Positions 26,098 to 35,474 are shown, counted from the first letter of the stretch. The stretch: DNA of 64,000 nt from Pseudomonas taiwanensis DSM 21245 (GCF_000425785.1 NZ_KE384451.1:167873-231872); one strand, 5' to 3'. The notes: generated by a model not told the origin, from the letters alone. A program made the numbers and translations.

Positions 26098-27195
26098 TCA
26101 AGCCAGGTGCAGATGGTTGTCCCAGAAGCCCGAAGGCAGGTTCATCGGCTGCCCGATCAGTTCCGCTTTGCGGCAATCATAGAACCTGCAACGGCCCTGT
26201 CCGGAGGTCACGACGAAACCGTCCTGCACCGCACCCACACCGGCGCAATCGGGCATCGGCGCATCGAGCTTGACCGCGCCGCTGTCCAGGTCCCAGATGA
26301 ACAGCCGGTTGGCCCGAGGCGCGGTCAACGCCACCAGGCGCAGGTCGCTATGGATGGCCACGCTGGCGGTGTATTGGGCCATTGACTGGAGTTGGCGTTC
26401 CGGCACCGGGAAGGCCTTGAACGGCTCGCCCGGACGCTTGATCGCCAGCAGCTCGGCGGTCTCGGTGGCATCGCCCATGAACTGTTGGCAGGCGGCAATG
26501 GTACCGTCGCTGCCCACCGCCAGGTGGCGCACGCTGTTCATCTGTTGGGCGAGGGTTTCCTTGCTCAGCAGGGTGCCGTCACGCTGCATCAGCACCAGGC
26601 TGGGCTCCATGGCATCAAGGTTCATCTCGACCCGGCTCTCGGCTTCGGTGCGGATGCCGCCGTTGGCCACGACCAGGGTTTCGCCATCTGGCAGCCAGGC
26701 CACCTCATGCGGGCCGATGCCATGGGTCGGGATCTCGCCGGTATGCACCAGGCGCTCGCCCTCGAAGCGATAGATACCCAGCACGCCCCGACCTGGGTCG
26801 GTGGTGTCGTTTTCCGTCGCGTACAACCATTGGCCATCCTTGTGAATGACTGCATGGCCATAGAAGTGACGGTTCGGCTGTGAGGTGACGGTCTGCAACA
26901 GGCGCCCGTCGCGCAGGTCGACCAGGTAGCTTTCGGTACCAGGACGCCGGGCGACGAAAAGCGCTATCGGCAACACGGGGTGGTTGATGATGGCATGGCA
27001 ACGCTGGGCGACCTGGGTGCTGAACACCTGGGTGCCATCCAGGCGAAACCCGACGGCATAGTGCTTGCCGTCGCCATCGTCACGCGCCGAGAGCAGCAGG
27101 GGCTCGCTGCCTTTGTTGCGCAGCAGGCTCCAACCGCCCAGGGTAAGGGCGCTGAGCAATACGCTACCGAGTTTGAGTGCCTGGCGTCGCAGCAT
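26098..27195 (-). CDS. DUF1513 beta-propeller-like exported protein
   Basis: A 365-aa protein with N-terminus MLRRQALKLGSVLLSALTLGGW, a hydrophobic, possibly twin-arginine-type signal. The mature part repeats propeller-like blades (HAIINHPVLPIALFVARRPG, GPHEVAWLPDGETLVVANGG, SVAIHSDLRLVALTAPRANR) and ends NLPSGFWDNHLHLA. DUF1513 genes usually accompany imelysin and di-haem cytochrome genes, as here, and the set is associated with iron limitation in Pseudomonas. No enzymatic role is established. It starts two bases after the upstream imelysin gene. Confidence 0.82.
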   Translation of the reverse strand: MLRRQALKLGSVLLSALTLGGWSLLRNKGSEPLLLSARDDGDGKHYAVGFRLDGTQVFSTQVAQRCHAIINHPVLPIALFVARRPGTESYLVDLRDGRLLQTVTSQPNRHFYGHAVIHKDGQWLYATENDTTDPGRGVLGIYRFEGERLVHTGEIPTHGIGPHEVAWLPDGETLVVANGGIRTEAESRVEMNLDAMEPSLVLMQRDGTLLSKETLAQQMNSVRHLAVGSDGTIAACQQFMGDATETAELLAIKRPGEPFKAFPVPERQLQSMAQYTASVAIHSDLRLVALTAPRANRLFIWDLDSGAVKLDAPMPDCAGVGAVQDGFVVTSGQGRCRFYDCRKAELIGQPMNLPSGFWDNHLHLA

Positions 27196-27197
27196 GA

Positions 27198-28262
27198 TCA
27201 GTCACCGTCGTTGGCATTGAAGCCAAGCTGGATGTTCAACGCCTTGGCCAGCTCGCCTTCGTGCAGGCGGTGGACGACGTTGAGGCTGTCGTAGATCTGG
27301 TTGAGGGTCTGTTGGCCAGCTTCGTCGGCAAGCAGTTCACCCAGTGTCTTGTGATTGTCGGCCAGCAATTTGAGCGACGTCGCGTAGGCGTCGTCGATCT
27401 TTTCCACCAGCGCTTTCTGATCGCTGCCCAGCAGACCGCGCAGGCCCTGGTTGTCGACCCCGACCCAGACCGCTTGGGCAGCTTTCAGGCTGGCTTCCAG
27501 GCTCTTGAGCGAGGAGTGGCTACGCCAGGCTTCGGCTTGCAACGGCTGGGCGATACCCTTGCTCTGACGGCCCATCGGTGCGCCGAGCTTTTTCTTCAGA
27601 GTGTCCAGGGCGGTGACCTGGGCGCGCAGCAGGTCGGCGATGGCCTCGTGGGAGTCGGCATAGCGCTGGTTGGGGAACTTGGTCATCTGCGACAGCATGC
27701 CGTCGGTGCTGTTCCAGGTCTTGAGGATCTCCTCGGCCAACACCTTCTGGTGTTCGCCGATGGCCACCAGCAGTGGGCAGTAGCGGGCTTTCTGCTCGGC
27801 CGTGGCGATGTCCGGCTTGCTGTCGAACAGAATGTATTCGTAAGCCGACAGGCCACGGACCACGACGCTGGCCTTGCTCAGGGCTTCGGCGTCGACCGGC
27901 TTGTCGCCACTGAGCAATTGCTCGACCTGGCGACCGACCAGGTTCTTCTTGTCTGGCCAGAACTGCACTTGCCAGGCCCGGTTGCCCTCGGCCAGCGGGC
28001 CGACGAGCAGCGGCTGCAGTTCGGCCCATGCCTTCTGCGCATTGAGGAAGTCGGCGCGGGCGGCCTCCAGGGACTGCTTGCCTTCGCAATAGGCCAGGGC
28101 GCTGGCAGCCAGCTGGCGGTCGGCTTCGACCCAGCGGCTGTAGGTGGGCAGGATCACTTGCTTGGCGATCGCGGCGGAGGTGATTGCCTGCGGATCCTGC
28201 GGCGAGCAGGCGCCCAGGGCGAGTGCGGCGAGGCTGGTGAACAACAGTTTGGGTCGGAACAT
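27198..28262 (-). CDS. Imelysin family lipoprotein
   Basis: A 354-aa exported lipoprotein: signal with lipobox ALGAC and Cys19, then an all-helical imelysin domain with AWAELQPLLVGPLAEGNRAW, VVRGLSAYEYILFD (a GLxAxEYLLF imelysin signature) and a second repeat near the C-terminus. Imelysin (EfeO/IrpA-like) proteins are linked to iron handling; the peptidase idea is doubtful. It lies between the di-haem cytochrome and DUF1513 genes, closely spaced in one minus-strand operon. Confidence 0.87.
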   Translation of the reverse strand: MFRPKLLFTSLAALALGACSPQDPQAITSAAIAKQVILPTYSRWVEADRQLAASALAYCEGKQSLEAARADFLNAQKAWAELQPLLVGPLAEGNRAWQVQFWPDKKNLVGRQVEQLLSGDKPVDAEALSKASVVVRGLSAYEYILFDSKPDIATAEQKARYCPLLVAIGEHQKVLAEEILKTWNSTDGMLSQMTKFPNQRYADSHEAIADLLRAQVTALDTLKKKLGAPMGRQSKGIAQPLQAEAWRSHSSLKSLEASLKAAQAVWVGVDNQGLRGLLGSDQKALVEKIDDAYATSLKLLADNHKTLGELLADEAGQQTLNQIYDSLNVVHRLHEGELAKALNIQLGFNANDGD

Positions 28263-28278
28263 GCCGGGTCCTTACGCG

Positions 28279-29706
28279 TTAAAGTGAATTCAGGAAAGCC
28301 AACAGCGCAGCGCGCTGTTCGGCATTGAAGGTGAGCACTTGGTTGCGTGCCGCCTCGGCTTCGCCACCGTGCCAGAGCACGGCCTCGAGCAGGTTTCGGG
28401 CACGACCATCGTGCAGGAACTGGGTGTGGCCGCTGACCGTTTCGGTCAGGCCGATGCCCCAGAGCGGCGGCGTGCGCCAATCCTGGCCGTTAGCGGCGAA
28501 CTCGGTGCGCTCGTCGGCAAGGCCGGGGCCCATGTCGTGTAGCAGCAGGTCGCTGTAGGGGCGGATGACCTGGCCCGACAGTTCCGGCTCGGCAGCATTG
28601 GTGGCTGTGGTGAACTGAGGGGTGTGGCAGCCTTGGCAACCGGCTTGGAAGAACAGGTTCTTGCCGGCCAGTACCTGCGGCGCATCCACGTTGCGTCGGG
28701 CTGGCACGCCGAGGTTGCGGGTATAGAACGTGACCAGTCGCAGAATGTTGTCGCTGACTTCCTTTTCGCCATTGGCGCCGTCGCCATTGGGCGCAGACAA
28801 GCAGGCGGTTTGCGCCGAGGTACAGTCGTCCTTCGGTTGCAAGGTGCTGGTCAGGCCCATGTCGCCAGCAAAGGCGTGCACATTTTGCTGGTTGACGTTG
28901 GGCTGGCCGGCTTTCCAGCCGAAACGGCCAAGCACCGGTTTGCCCTGTGCGTCGTCCCAGACCCGGTTGGCGCGGCCACGGATGCCGTCGCGGTTGCGGT
29001 CATCGGGGTCTTCATTGGCCAGGATGTCGGCTTCGGGGATGGCTTCGAGCAGGCCGAGGCCGATCATGGGCGGCGCTACACGGGCGGAGAAGCGTGTATC
29101 GGGGTGCATCGGCCCATAGCCAAGCTGGGTGATCTGCAAGGTCGGCTTGCGCAGTTCGACCTGGTGGCCGTCCTCGAAGGTCACGGTCTGGCGGTCGTAG
29201 CTCACGCGCACCTTGCCTTCTGGTGCCACGCCGGGGATGGCCATGTCCTGCAACTGGGTGCCATAGACTGGCTCGGGCACCACGCCCAGGCGTTCGATTT
29301 CCTTGGCCAGGTAGGGTTGGTCGGGAATCGACAGGCGCACGAGCATCGACACCGCATTGCTGTCATCCGGGCCGGGCGGGTGGCCGCGTCCGTCACGGAC
29401 ATGGCAGTTCTGGCAGGCATTGGTGTTGAACAGCGGGCCCAAACCATCACGTGCGGTGGTGGTGGAGGGAGCGATCACCCAGGGGTTGCGGAAGAAACTG
29501 TTGCCGACGCTGAAGTCCAGGCGCCGCTCGGGCGACAGGTTTGCCGACGGCATCGAAAAGGCGTTGCGGTCGCTACGCTGCACGGTCGCTTGACCCGCGG
29601 ACAGCGCTTCGCCGGGCTCGGCCTGGGTAAAGCGCGGGGCGTCGTCACAGGCGGTGAGCGCGAAGGCCAGCAGCAGAGGGGAAAGTCGGGACAGCGTCAA
29701 GGACAT
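28279..29706 (-). CDS. Periplasmic di-haem oxidoreductase (CxxCH cytochrome)
   Basis: A 475-aa exported or lipid-anchored c-type cytochrome. The N-terminal signal ends LLLAFALTACDDAP, a possible lipobox at Cys19. Two haem-binding motifs are visible: CQNCH (with VRDGRGHPPG) and CQGCH (TPQF), plus the family segment GRFGWKAGQPNVNQQNVHAFAGDMG. Belongs to the di-haem oxidoredictase/putative thiol oxidoreductase family, whose substrate is unknown. Flanked on both sides by imelysin genes, suggesting an electron-transfer step in periplasmic iron uptake or redox change. Confidence 0.87.
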   Translation of the reverse strand: MSLTLSRLSPLLLAFALTACDDAPRFTQAEPGEALSAGQATVQRSDRNAFSMPSANLSPERRLDFSVGNSFFRNPWVIAPSTTTARDGLGPLFNTNACQNCHVRDGRGHPPGPDDSNAVSMLVRLSIPDQPYLAKEIERLGVVPEPVYGTQLQDMAIPGVAPEGKVRVSYDRQTVTFEDGHQVELRKPTLQITQLGYGPMHPDTRFSARVAPPMIGLGLLEAIPEADILANEDPDDRNRDGIRGRANRVWDDAQGKPVLGRFGWKAGQPNVNQQNVHAFAGDMGLTSTLQPKDDCTSAQTACLSAPNGDGANGEKEVSDNILRLVTFYTRNLGVPARRNVDAPQVLAGKNLFFQAGCQGCHTPQFTTATNAAEPELSGQVIRPYSDLLLHDMGPGLADERTEFAANGQDWRTPPLWGIGLTETVSGHTQFLHDGRARNLLEAVLWHGGEAEAARNQVLTFNAEQRAALLAFLNSL

Positions 29707-29856
29707 CGAGAATCCTGGGCGTGAGCGAAAAACCGGCGTGCAAGCTTAGCAAACCAGGGAAGTTTGAATAAGAGCAATTTGCAATTGCCAGATGAAATGG
29801 GTGTGAACGAAAAAGGCGACCCGAAGGCCGCCTCTTCCCACATTGCCAATGCTGAA

Positions 29857-31194
29857 TCAGAACTCGTGATCAGCGGTATCCGGGTTCAGGTTGGCAATAC
29901 CCAGCTTGCCAGCGGCCTGTTCGATCGCACCGGTCTGCTTGACCAGCGAGGCGATGGCGTCGCGCACGATCTGGTTGCCGGCAGCATTGTCGGCGGCGAT
30001 CAGTTGGTCGTAGTGCTCGCCTTTGAGGGCGTGGTCGACGATGACCTGAATCTTCGCCTCGGTGGCCTCCAGATCGGCCTTGAGGGTGGCGTCGGCAGCC
30101 GGATCGACCTTGGCCACCAGTTCCGACAGGCTTGGGCCGGTCAGCTTGGTGCCGTCGGGACGGGTGTACTCGCCCAGGTAGACGTTGCGGATGCCCTTGG
30201 CGTCATAGAAGTGCGAGTAGTGGGTGTTGTCGCTGAAGCAGTCCTGCTCGTCTTCAGGGGAGTTGGCTTCCAGGGAAACCTTCATGCGCTCGCCCGCCAG
30301 TTCACCCAGCGACAGGCTGCCCATGCCGAACAGCATCTTGCGCAGACCGTCGTTGACAGGCTCGGCTTCCAGCTTGGCGCGGTAGTTGTCGGCGACGTTC
30401 GGCGCCCAGTTGCCGACCATCTCTTCGAGGTCTTTGACCAGCAGTTCGGTGACGGCCTTCAGGTAGGCGCGGCGACGCTCGTTATGGCCGCCAGTGGCGC
30501 CTTTGCCTTCCAGGTAGTCGGAGGCTGGACGGTTGCCAGCGCCTGGGCCGGTGCCGTTGAGGTCCTGGCCCCAGAGCAGGAATTCGATGGCGTGGTAGCC
30601 AGTGGCGACGTTGGCTTCGGAGCCGCCCAGCTCATTCAGGCTGGCCAGTTTCTCCGGGGTGATGTCCTTGACGTCGACCTTCTCTTCGCCCACCTGGATC
30701 TGGGTGTTGGCGATGATGTTGGCGCTGGCGGCCGGGTTGCCCAGGGCGTGTTCGTAGCTCTTGTCGACATAGTCGATCAGGCCTTCGTCCAGGGGCCAGG
30801 CGTTAACCTGGCCTTCCCAGTCGTCGATGATGGTGTTGCCGAAGCGGAAGGCTTCGCTCTGCAGGTACGGAACGCGCGCGGCGGCCCAGGCAGCCTTGGC
30901 GGCTTTGAGGGTTTCGTCGTTGGGCTTGGCCAGGAATGCCTCGACGGCGGTCTGCAGGGCCTTGGCGGTGCTCAACGAGTCGCTGTACACGGCGTAGACC
31001 ATCTCGGTGTAATGCTTGACCACGGCCTTGCCGGCCGCTTCGTCGACAGCCCCCGGCGCTGCTGCAGCGGTGCTGGCGGCAGCAGGTGCCTGAGCTTGCG
31101 GAGCGGCAGCCTTGTCATCCTTGCCTTCACCGCAACCGGCGAGAGCGATGGCGATGGCCAGCAGACTGGCGGAGGCCAGAGGCATTCGAATCAT
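29857..31194 (-). CDS. icmP: Imelysin family lipoprotein IcmP
   Basis: A 445-aa exported protein with a lipobox (ALAGCGEG, Cys20) and an Ala-rich linker, then the imelysin domain: GYHAIEFLLWGQDLNGTGPGAG (the GxHxxE site), HYTEMVYAVYSDSL and a second half with GMGSLSLGELAGERM. P. aeruginosa IcmP was described as an insulin-cleaving metalloproteinase, but the family is better tied to iron. AGGAAA precedes ATG 31194; the longer reading from 31308 does not start with a leader. A Fur-box-like site lies about 75 bases upstream. First gene of the icmP-cytochrome-imelysin-DUF1513 series; a 150-base gap precedes the cytochrome gene. Confidence 0.9.
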   Translation of the reverse strand: MIRMPLASASLLAIAIALAGCGEGKDDKAAAPQAQAPAAASTAAAAPGAVDEAAGKAVVKHYTEMVYAVYSDSLSTAKALQTAVEAFLAKPNDETLKAAKAAWAAARVPYLQSEAFRFGNTIIDDWEGQVNAWPLDEGLIDYVDKSYEHALGNPAASANIIANTQIQVGEEKVDVKDITPEKLASLNELGGSEANVATGYHAIEFLLWGQDLNGTGPGAGNRPASDYLEGKGATGGHNERRRAYLKAVTELLVKDLEEMVGNWAPNVADNYRAKLEAEPVNDGLRKMLFGMGSLSLGELAGERMKVSLEANSPEDEQDCFSDNTHYSHFYDAKGIRNVYLGEYTRPDGTKLTGPSLSELVAKVDPAADATLKADLEATEAKIQVIVDHALKGEHYDQLIAADNAAGNQIVRDAIASLVKQTGAIEQAAGKLGIANLNPDTADHEF

Positions 31195-31268
31195 TGTTGG
31201 TTTCCTGCGTCGTGGAGTTGGACCATGGGTTAGGCCGTGTGCCGTGGCACGCGAAAGCGTAACATCAT

Positions 31269-31287
31269 GCGAAAGATTTGCATTTGC
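31269..31287. promoter_or_regulatory. Candidate Fur box upstream of icmP
   Basis: On the minus strand GCAAATGCAAATCTTTCGC agrees with GATAATGATAATCATTATC at 12 of 19 positions, including the central AATC core. Its place about 75 bases before the ATG fits a promoter site, and imelysin clusters are iron-repressed in Pseudomonas. The match is moderate. Confidence 0.42.
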
Positions 31288-31353
31288 TGTAAAGAGGCCA
31301 GCATGCAATTCATGTAAATGCAGGTCACGGCCTGTAACCAGAGGGGAGCGGTG

Positions 31354-33405
31354 TTACAGCGCCGATACGTGGTTGCGCTGCGCCTGCTTGAGGAAACTCA
31401 CCAGTTCACGCGCGGACAGCGGTTTGCTGTAGTGGTAGCCCTGGCCCTCATGGCAGCCCTGGGCAATGATGTAGCTTTCCTGCTCGGCGGTTTCCACGCC
31501 TTCGGCAATCACCTGCATGCCCAGGCTCTTGCCCAACTGGATGATGGCGCGAACGATGGTGGCATCGTCGTCATCGTCCAGCAGGTCCTGGACGAAGCTC
31601 TTGTCGATCTTGATCTTGTCCAGCGGTAGCGACTTCAGATAGCTGAGCGAGGAGTAGCCGGTGCCGAAATCGTCGATGGCGATCATCGCGCCGGAACGAC
31701 GCAGGCTCAGCAGGTGCTGGGCAGCGGTGCTGATGTCTTCCATCAGGCCGGTCTCGGTGACTTCCAGCTCCAGGCTGCGCGGCGGCAGGCGGTAGGCCTG
31801 CAGCAGGTTGTTGACCACCCGTGGCAGTTCATTGTGGTGCAGTTGCACGGTGGACAGGTTCACCGCCATGCGCAGATCGCTGAAGCCCATGTCGTGCCAT
31901 TCGCGTAATTGGCGACAGGCCTGGTCGAGCACCCATTCGCCGATGGCGATGATGTTGCCGTTCTGCTCGGCCAAGGGGATGAACTGGTCCGGTGGGACCA
32001 TGCCCAGCTCGGGGTGATGCCAGCGCAGCAGCGCTTCCACACCCACCACCCGGTTGTCGCGGTAGCTGATCTGCGGCTGGTACACCAGGTACAGCTGGTT
32101 ACGCGACAGGGCTTCGCGCAGGTCTTTTTCCAGTTCGCGGCGTCGGCGCATCTCGCTGTCGACGCTGGCGATGTAGAACTGGTAACGGTTGCGCGAGCGT
32201 GCCTTGGCCAGGGTCATGGTCTGTTCGGCTTTTTGCAGCAGTTTTTCGGTGCTGTCGCCATCCTCAGGGAACAGAGTGATGCCAATGGTGGCGCGCAGGC
32301 GGATTTCCTGATGGTCGAGGGCGAACGGCACTTCCAGGTCGTCGAGGATGCTCTGCGCCAGCTCGGCCGCCTCATAGGGCTGCTCGATATTGGCCTGGAC
32401 CAGGGCGAACTGGTCGCCGCCCAAGCGCGCCAGGGCACCGAGACGGCCGCTATGGGCGCGCAGACGGTCGGCCAGGGCCAGCAGCAGTTGGTCGCCCGCC
32501 TGGTAGCTGAATTGCTCGTTGATGCCCTTGAAGTCATCCAGTCCCACGCACAGTACCGCTACGCGGTGCTGCAGGCGGCCGCCGTCGACGAGGATCTTGT
32601 CCAGCTGTTCCTGTAGTTGCTGGCGGTTGGGCAGGCCGGTGAGGAAGTCGTACTGGGCCATGCGCTGCAGGCTGTTCTCGGCTTCATGGCGCAGGTGGGT
32701 ATTGCGCTCGATGGAGGCCAGCAGCTGGTTGGCAGTGTTGACCCAGATGCCCAGTTCGTTCTTTTCGTGGCCCTTGAGCAGCGGTATCTGGTGCTGGCTG
32801 GGGCGGTCGGGGTTGATCTGGGTCAGGTGGTCGATGATCTTCGACAATGGCTTGGTGAGCAGCCAGTGGTAGACCAGGTACAGTACCAGGCCCATGGCCA
32901 GGGCGCGCAGTACGCCGGAAATGAAGATGATCACCGCATTGATCAGGAAGTCTTCGCCGTAGGCGGCGGTGTCGAGGGTGATGCTCAGGTCGCCGTAGTA
33001 CTCGCTGTAGGGGCCGCGGCCAACCAGTTGGGTGGTGTAGGTGCGTTCCTGGCCGAGGATCAGGTCGGTCAGCCAGCGCATCGACATGTCGCGCAGTGGG
33101 CGGGATTTTTCGGCCAGCATGGTTTCGTTGGGGTGGCCGATCGAGGCCATGCGCACCGACTCGTCCTGGAACAACCCCTCCATGACCTGCATGCCCATTT
33201 CCCGGTCGAGGCTGTACACCGCCTGGGTCGATGGATCGCGGAACATGTCGAGGATCCGCTGGGCATCGCTGTTCACGGCCTGGCGGGTCTTGTAGGTGTC
33301 GTAGACGATCTGCGCGCAGCTGAGAACCACGCCGACCGCCAACGCCGACAGCAGCACGACCCTGAGCAACTTGACCGACAAGCTGTTCCGCAATTCCAGC
33401 TTCAA
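31354..33405 (-). CDS. bifA: BifA cyclic-di-GMP phosphodiesterase (degenerate GGDEF + EAL)
   Basis: A 683-aa inner-membrane enzyme that degrades c-di-GMP and promotes biofilm dispersal. Two membrane helices (about 8-30 and 155-180) bracket a periplasmic domain, then a GGDEF domain degenerate at the active site (RLGGDQFALV) and an EAL domain with VVGVEALLRWHHPELG, DDFGTGYSSL and the loop KSFVQDLLDDDDDATIVRAI. GGDQF marks BifA. A TTG at 33405 with AAGGAA six bases before it is the likely start (LKLELRNSLSVKLLRV); the ATGs at 33435 and 33438 have no ribosome site. Single gene. Confidence 0.93.
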   Translation of the reverse strand: MKLELRNSLSVKLLRVVLLSALAVGVVLSCAQIVYDTYKTRQAVNSDAQRILDMFRDPSTQAVYSLDREMGMQVMEGLFQDESVRMASIGHPNETMLAEKSRPLRDMSMRWLTDLILGQERTYTTQLVGRGPYSEYYGDLSITLDTAAYGEDFLINAVIIFISGVLRALAMGLVLYLVYHWLLTKPLSKIIDHLTQINPDRPSQHQIPLLKGHEKNELGIWVNTANQLLASIERNTHLRHEAENSLQRMAQYDFLTGLPNRQQLQEQLDKILVDGGRLQHRVAVLCVGLDDFKGINEQFSYQAGDQLLLALADRLRAHSGRLGALARLGGDQFALVQANIEQPYEAAELAQSILDDLEVPFALDHQEIRLRATIGITLFPEDGDSTEKLLQKAEQTMTLAKARSRNRYQFYIASVDSEMRRRRELEKDLREALSRNQLYLVYQPQISYRDNRVVGVEALLRWHHPELGMVPPDQFIPLAEQNGNIIAIGEWVLDQACRQLREWHDMGFSDLRMAVNLSTVQLHHNELPRVVNNLLQAYRLPPRSLELEVTETGLMEDISTAAQHLLSLRRSGAMIAIDDFGTGYSSLSYLKSLPLDKIKIDKSFVQDLLDDDDDATIVRAIIQLGKSLGMQVIAEGVETAEQESYIIAQGCHEGQGYHYSKPLSARELVSFLKQAQRNHVSAL

Positions 33406-33664
33406 TGGGGTTTCCTTAATCCATGCGCATGGCATCATTTTGCCATCAACGTTGGCAATACACTATCGGCCGGTTGCCACGGGCAGTTCGCGAGTCGCGG
33501 CGGCTCATTGCGGGTTCCGTCCTGAGCAGTGTATCGGTTGCGCTGCCATGCGACTTGAGTGCGCTGCATCAACATTCCAGACGTTTGATGTTAGCGCGCT
33601 ATGCGAGGGGAGCAAGAGGGGGAGGCATGTATTCGGACATGAGGGAAAATGCGAGCGGTTATGA
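33406..33664. other. Non-coding region upstream of bifA
   Basis: About 260 bases with no credible gene; short open frames lack ribosome sites. It presumably carries the bifA promoter, and then runs into the composite palindromes that start at 33665. Confidence 0.5.
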
Positions 33665-33835
33665 GATCGAGCGCCGCCCGCGCGATGCGTCGCGTAAGCG
33701 GCGCTCGATCCTGCACCGGCCCCATATCGGCGAACAAAAAAGCATCGCGAGCAAGGCTCGCTCCTACCTTGATTGGCGTGAAACAACCGTAGGAGCGAGC
33801 CTTGCTCGCGATGCACCGCGCGGGCGGTGCTCGAT
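33665..33835. repeat. Composite nested REP palindromes between bifA and sodB
   Basis: Three nested inverted repeats. A perfect 26-bp pair (33742-33767 and 33789-33814; GCATCGCGAGCAAGGCTCGC and its complement) with a 21-base spacer. A 13-bp pair GATCGAGCGCCGC/GCGGCGCTCGATC (33665-33677, 33698-33710). An outer pair in which 33665-33688 matches the complement of 33811-33834 with two mismatches. The ATCGCGAGCAAGGCTCGCTCCTAC core is a common P. putida-group REP, in head-to-head pair form. Confidence 0.8.
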
Positions 33836-33890
33836 CTGACATGCCCCGCACCACTCACGGCATGCATCGAAGTCAACGCTGAGCCCAATA

Positions 33891-33917
33891 AAAAACCCGG
33901 CGCTGGGCCGGGTTTTT
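33891..33917 (-). terminator. sodB terminator
   Basis: AAAAACCCGGC-loop-GCCGGGTTTTT, a 10-11 bp GC stem with T-tracts in both directions, 15 bases beyond the sodB stop. Confidence 0.9.
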
Positions 33918-33931
33918 CGGACAAGCCTGAA

Positions 33932-34528
33932 TCAGGCCTTGAAGGTCTTGCCTTCGAACTGCTCGGCAACGAAGGCCCAGTTGACCAGGTTCCAGAACGC
34001 CTCGACGTACTTCGGACGCAGGTTGCGGTAGTCGATGTAGTAGGCGTGCTCCCAGACGTCGCAGGTCAGCAGCGGGGTGTCGCCGCTGGTCAGCGGGCAG
34101 CCAGCGCCGATGGTGCTGGCCAGGGCCAGGGAGCCGTCGGCCTTCTTCACCAGCCAGCCCCAACCGGAACCGAAGGTGCCGACGGAAGTCTTGGTGAACT
34201 CTTCCTTGAACTTGTCGAAGGAACCGAAGGCGGCGTTGATGGCGTCAGCCAGGGCGCCGGTCGGTTGGCCACCGCCGTTTGGCGACAGGCAGTTCCAGTA
34301 GAAGGTGTGGTTCCAGACTTGAGCGGCGTTGTTGAAGATGCCGCCCGAAGAGCTCTTGACGATCTCTTCCAGGGTCTTGCCTTCAAATTCTGTGCCTGGG
34401 ACCAGGTTGTTCAGGTTCACGACATAGGTGTTGTGGTGCTTGTCGTGGTGATACTCCAGGGTTTCCTTGGAGATGTGCGGCTGCAGGGCATCATGGGCGT
34501 ACGGCAGCGGCGGCAATTCAAAAGCCAT
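33932..34528 (-). CDS. sodB: Iron superoxide dismutase
   Basis: A 198-aa cytoplasmic Fe-SOD converting superoxide to oxygen and peroxide. Metal ligands are visible: His in YEYHHDKHHNTYV, His in VWNHTFYWNCL, Asp and His in DVWEHAYYIDYRNLRP. The FYWNCLSPNGGGQP segment and length fit Fe- rather than Mn-type enzymes. Monocistronic, with its own terminator. The 219 bases upstream hold its promoter and no other gene. Confidence 0.96.
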   Translation of the reverse strand: MAFELPPLPYAHDALQPHISKETLEYHHDKHHNTYVVNLNNLVPGTEFEGKTLEEIVKSSSGGIFNNAAQVWNHTFYWNCLSPNGGGQPTGALADAINAAFGSFDKFKEEFTKTSVGTFGSGWGWLVKKADGSLALASTIGAGCPLTSGDTPLLTCDVWEHAYYIDYRNLRPKYVEAFWNLVNWAFVAEQFEGKTFKA

Positions 34529-34747
34529 GGTGGATCTCCTGATTCAGGTCTAGTTCGCGGTTTGCGCAAGGCCGATCACGGGCGGCCCGGTAGGCGTCAG
34601 CGAGTATGTACTCTTTGCGACGCGAGGGCAGGATCATAGCACCAGCCCCCGCGCATAACCACGCGACAAAGATAGGGAATAGAGGTTCCAGAGCGGTTGC
34701 CAGCACCGGCCTCATCACTGGCACGCCAGGTCCTGCAGGCGCTGGGC

Positions 34748-35347
34748 TCAGTTGAAGATCAACTGCGCCGCCACCGCGAACATCATCACCGCTACCATCA
34801 GGTCTAGCAGGCGCCAGGTTGTTGGGCGTGCCAGCCAGGGGGCCAGCCAGGCCGCGCCCAGGGCCAGGGTCGAGAACCACACCAGTGAAGCACTGGCCGC
34901 ACCGGCCACGTAGGCGCCTGGCACAGTTTGCTGGGCACCGAGCGAACCGATCAGCAGTACGGTGTCAAGGTACACGTGTGGGTTGAGCAGCGTTACCGCC
35001 AAGGCACTGAGCAACACCGCTCGGCGCGAGCGCATACCCTGGCCTTCCTGATGTTGCAGGCTCTGCTTCGAGCAGGCGCTGCGCAGCGCCTTGGCGCCAT
35101 ACCAGAGCAGGAACAGCGCGCCACCCCAGCGGGCAATCGCCAGCAGCGTCGGATTGTGCGCCAGCACCGTGGCCAGGCCGAACACACCGGCGGCGACCAG
35201 GATCGCATCGCACACGATGCACAGCGCCGCCACCGGCAGGTGATGCTCCCGGCGCAGGCTCTGGGCCAGGACGAACGCATTCTGCGCGCCGATGGCCATG
35301 ATCAGGCCGAAGGCCACCAACATACCGTTCAAATAGCTTTGCCACAT
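34748..35347 (-). CDS. argO: LysE/ArgO family amino-acid exporter
   Basis: A 199-aa inner-membrane protein with about six helices, opening MWQSYLNGMLVAFGLIMAIGAQNAFVL, the LysE/ArgO signature that includes GAQN. It exports arginine and probably lysine. It is divergent from the LysR-type regulator at 35475, as in the argP-argO/lysG-lysE pair, which supports basic-amino-acid export under ArgP control. Confidence 0.9.
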   Translation of the reverse strand: MWQSYLNGMLVAFGLIMAIGAQNAFVLAQSLRREHHLPVAALCIVCDAILVAAGVFGLATVLAHNPTLLAIARWGGALFLLWYGAKALRSACSKQSLQHQEGQGMRSRRAVLLSALAVTLLNPHVYLDTVLLIGSLGAQQTVPGAYVAGAASASLVWFSTLALGAAWLAPWLARPTTWRLLDLMVAVMMFAVAAQLIFN

Positions 35348-35474
35348 GGCGGGAACACTCCACTGACACCCACGAAGCCGTGGGTGCTGATGACTGAAAG
35401 AAGTTGCTGGCCATTGTGGGGAACAGCGCTGTATAAGAAAAACAAATAACGCTGATCCGTCATTAGGGAAATTG

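Noticed and set aside
29764..31233. 489-codon open frame antisense to icmP
   Set aside because: IcmP carries recognisable imelysin motifs; the antisense frame has none.
33665..33835. CRISPR array
   Set aside because: The repeats are inverted and nested, not direct repeats with regular unique spacers.
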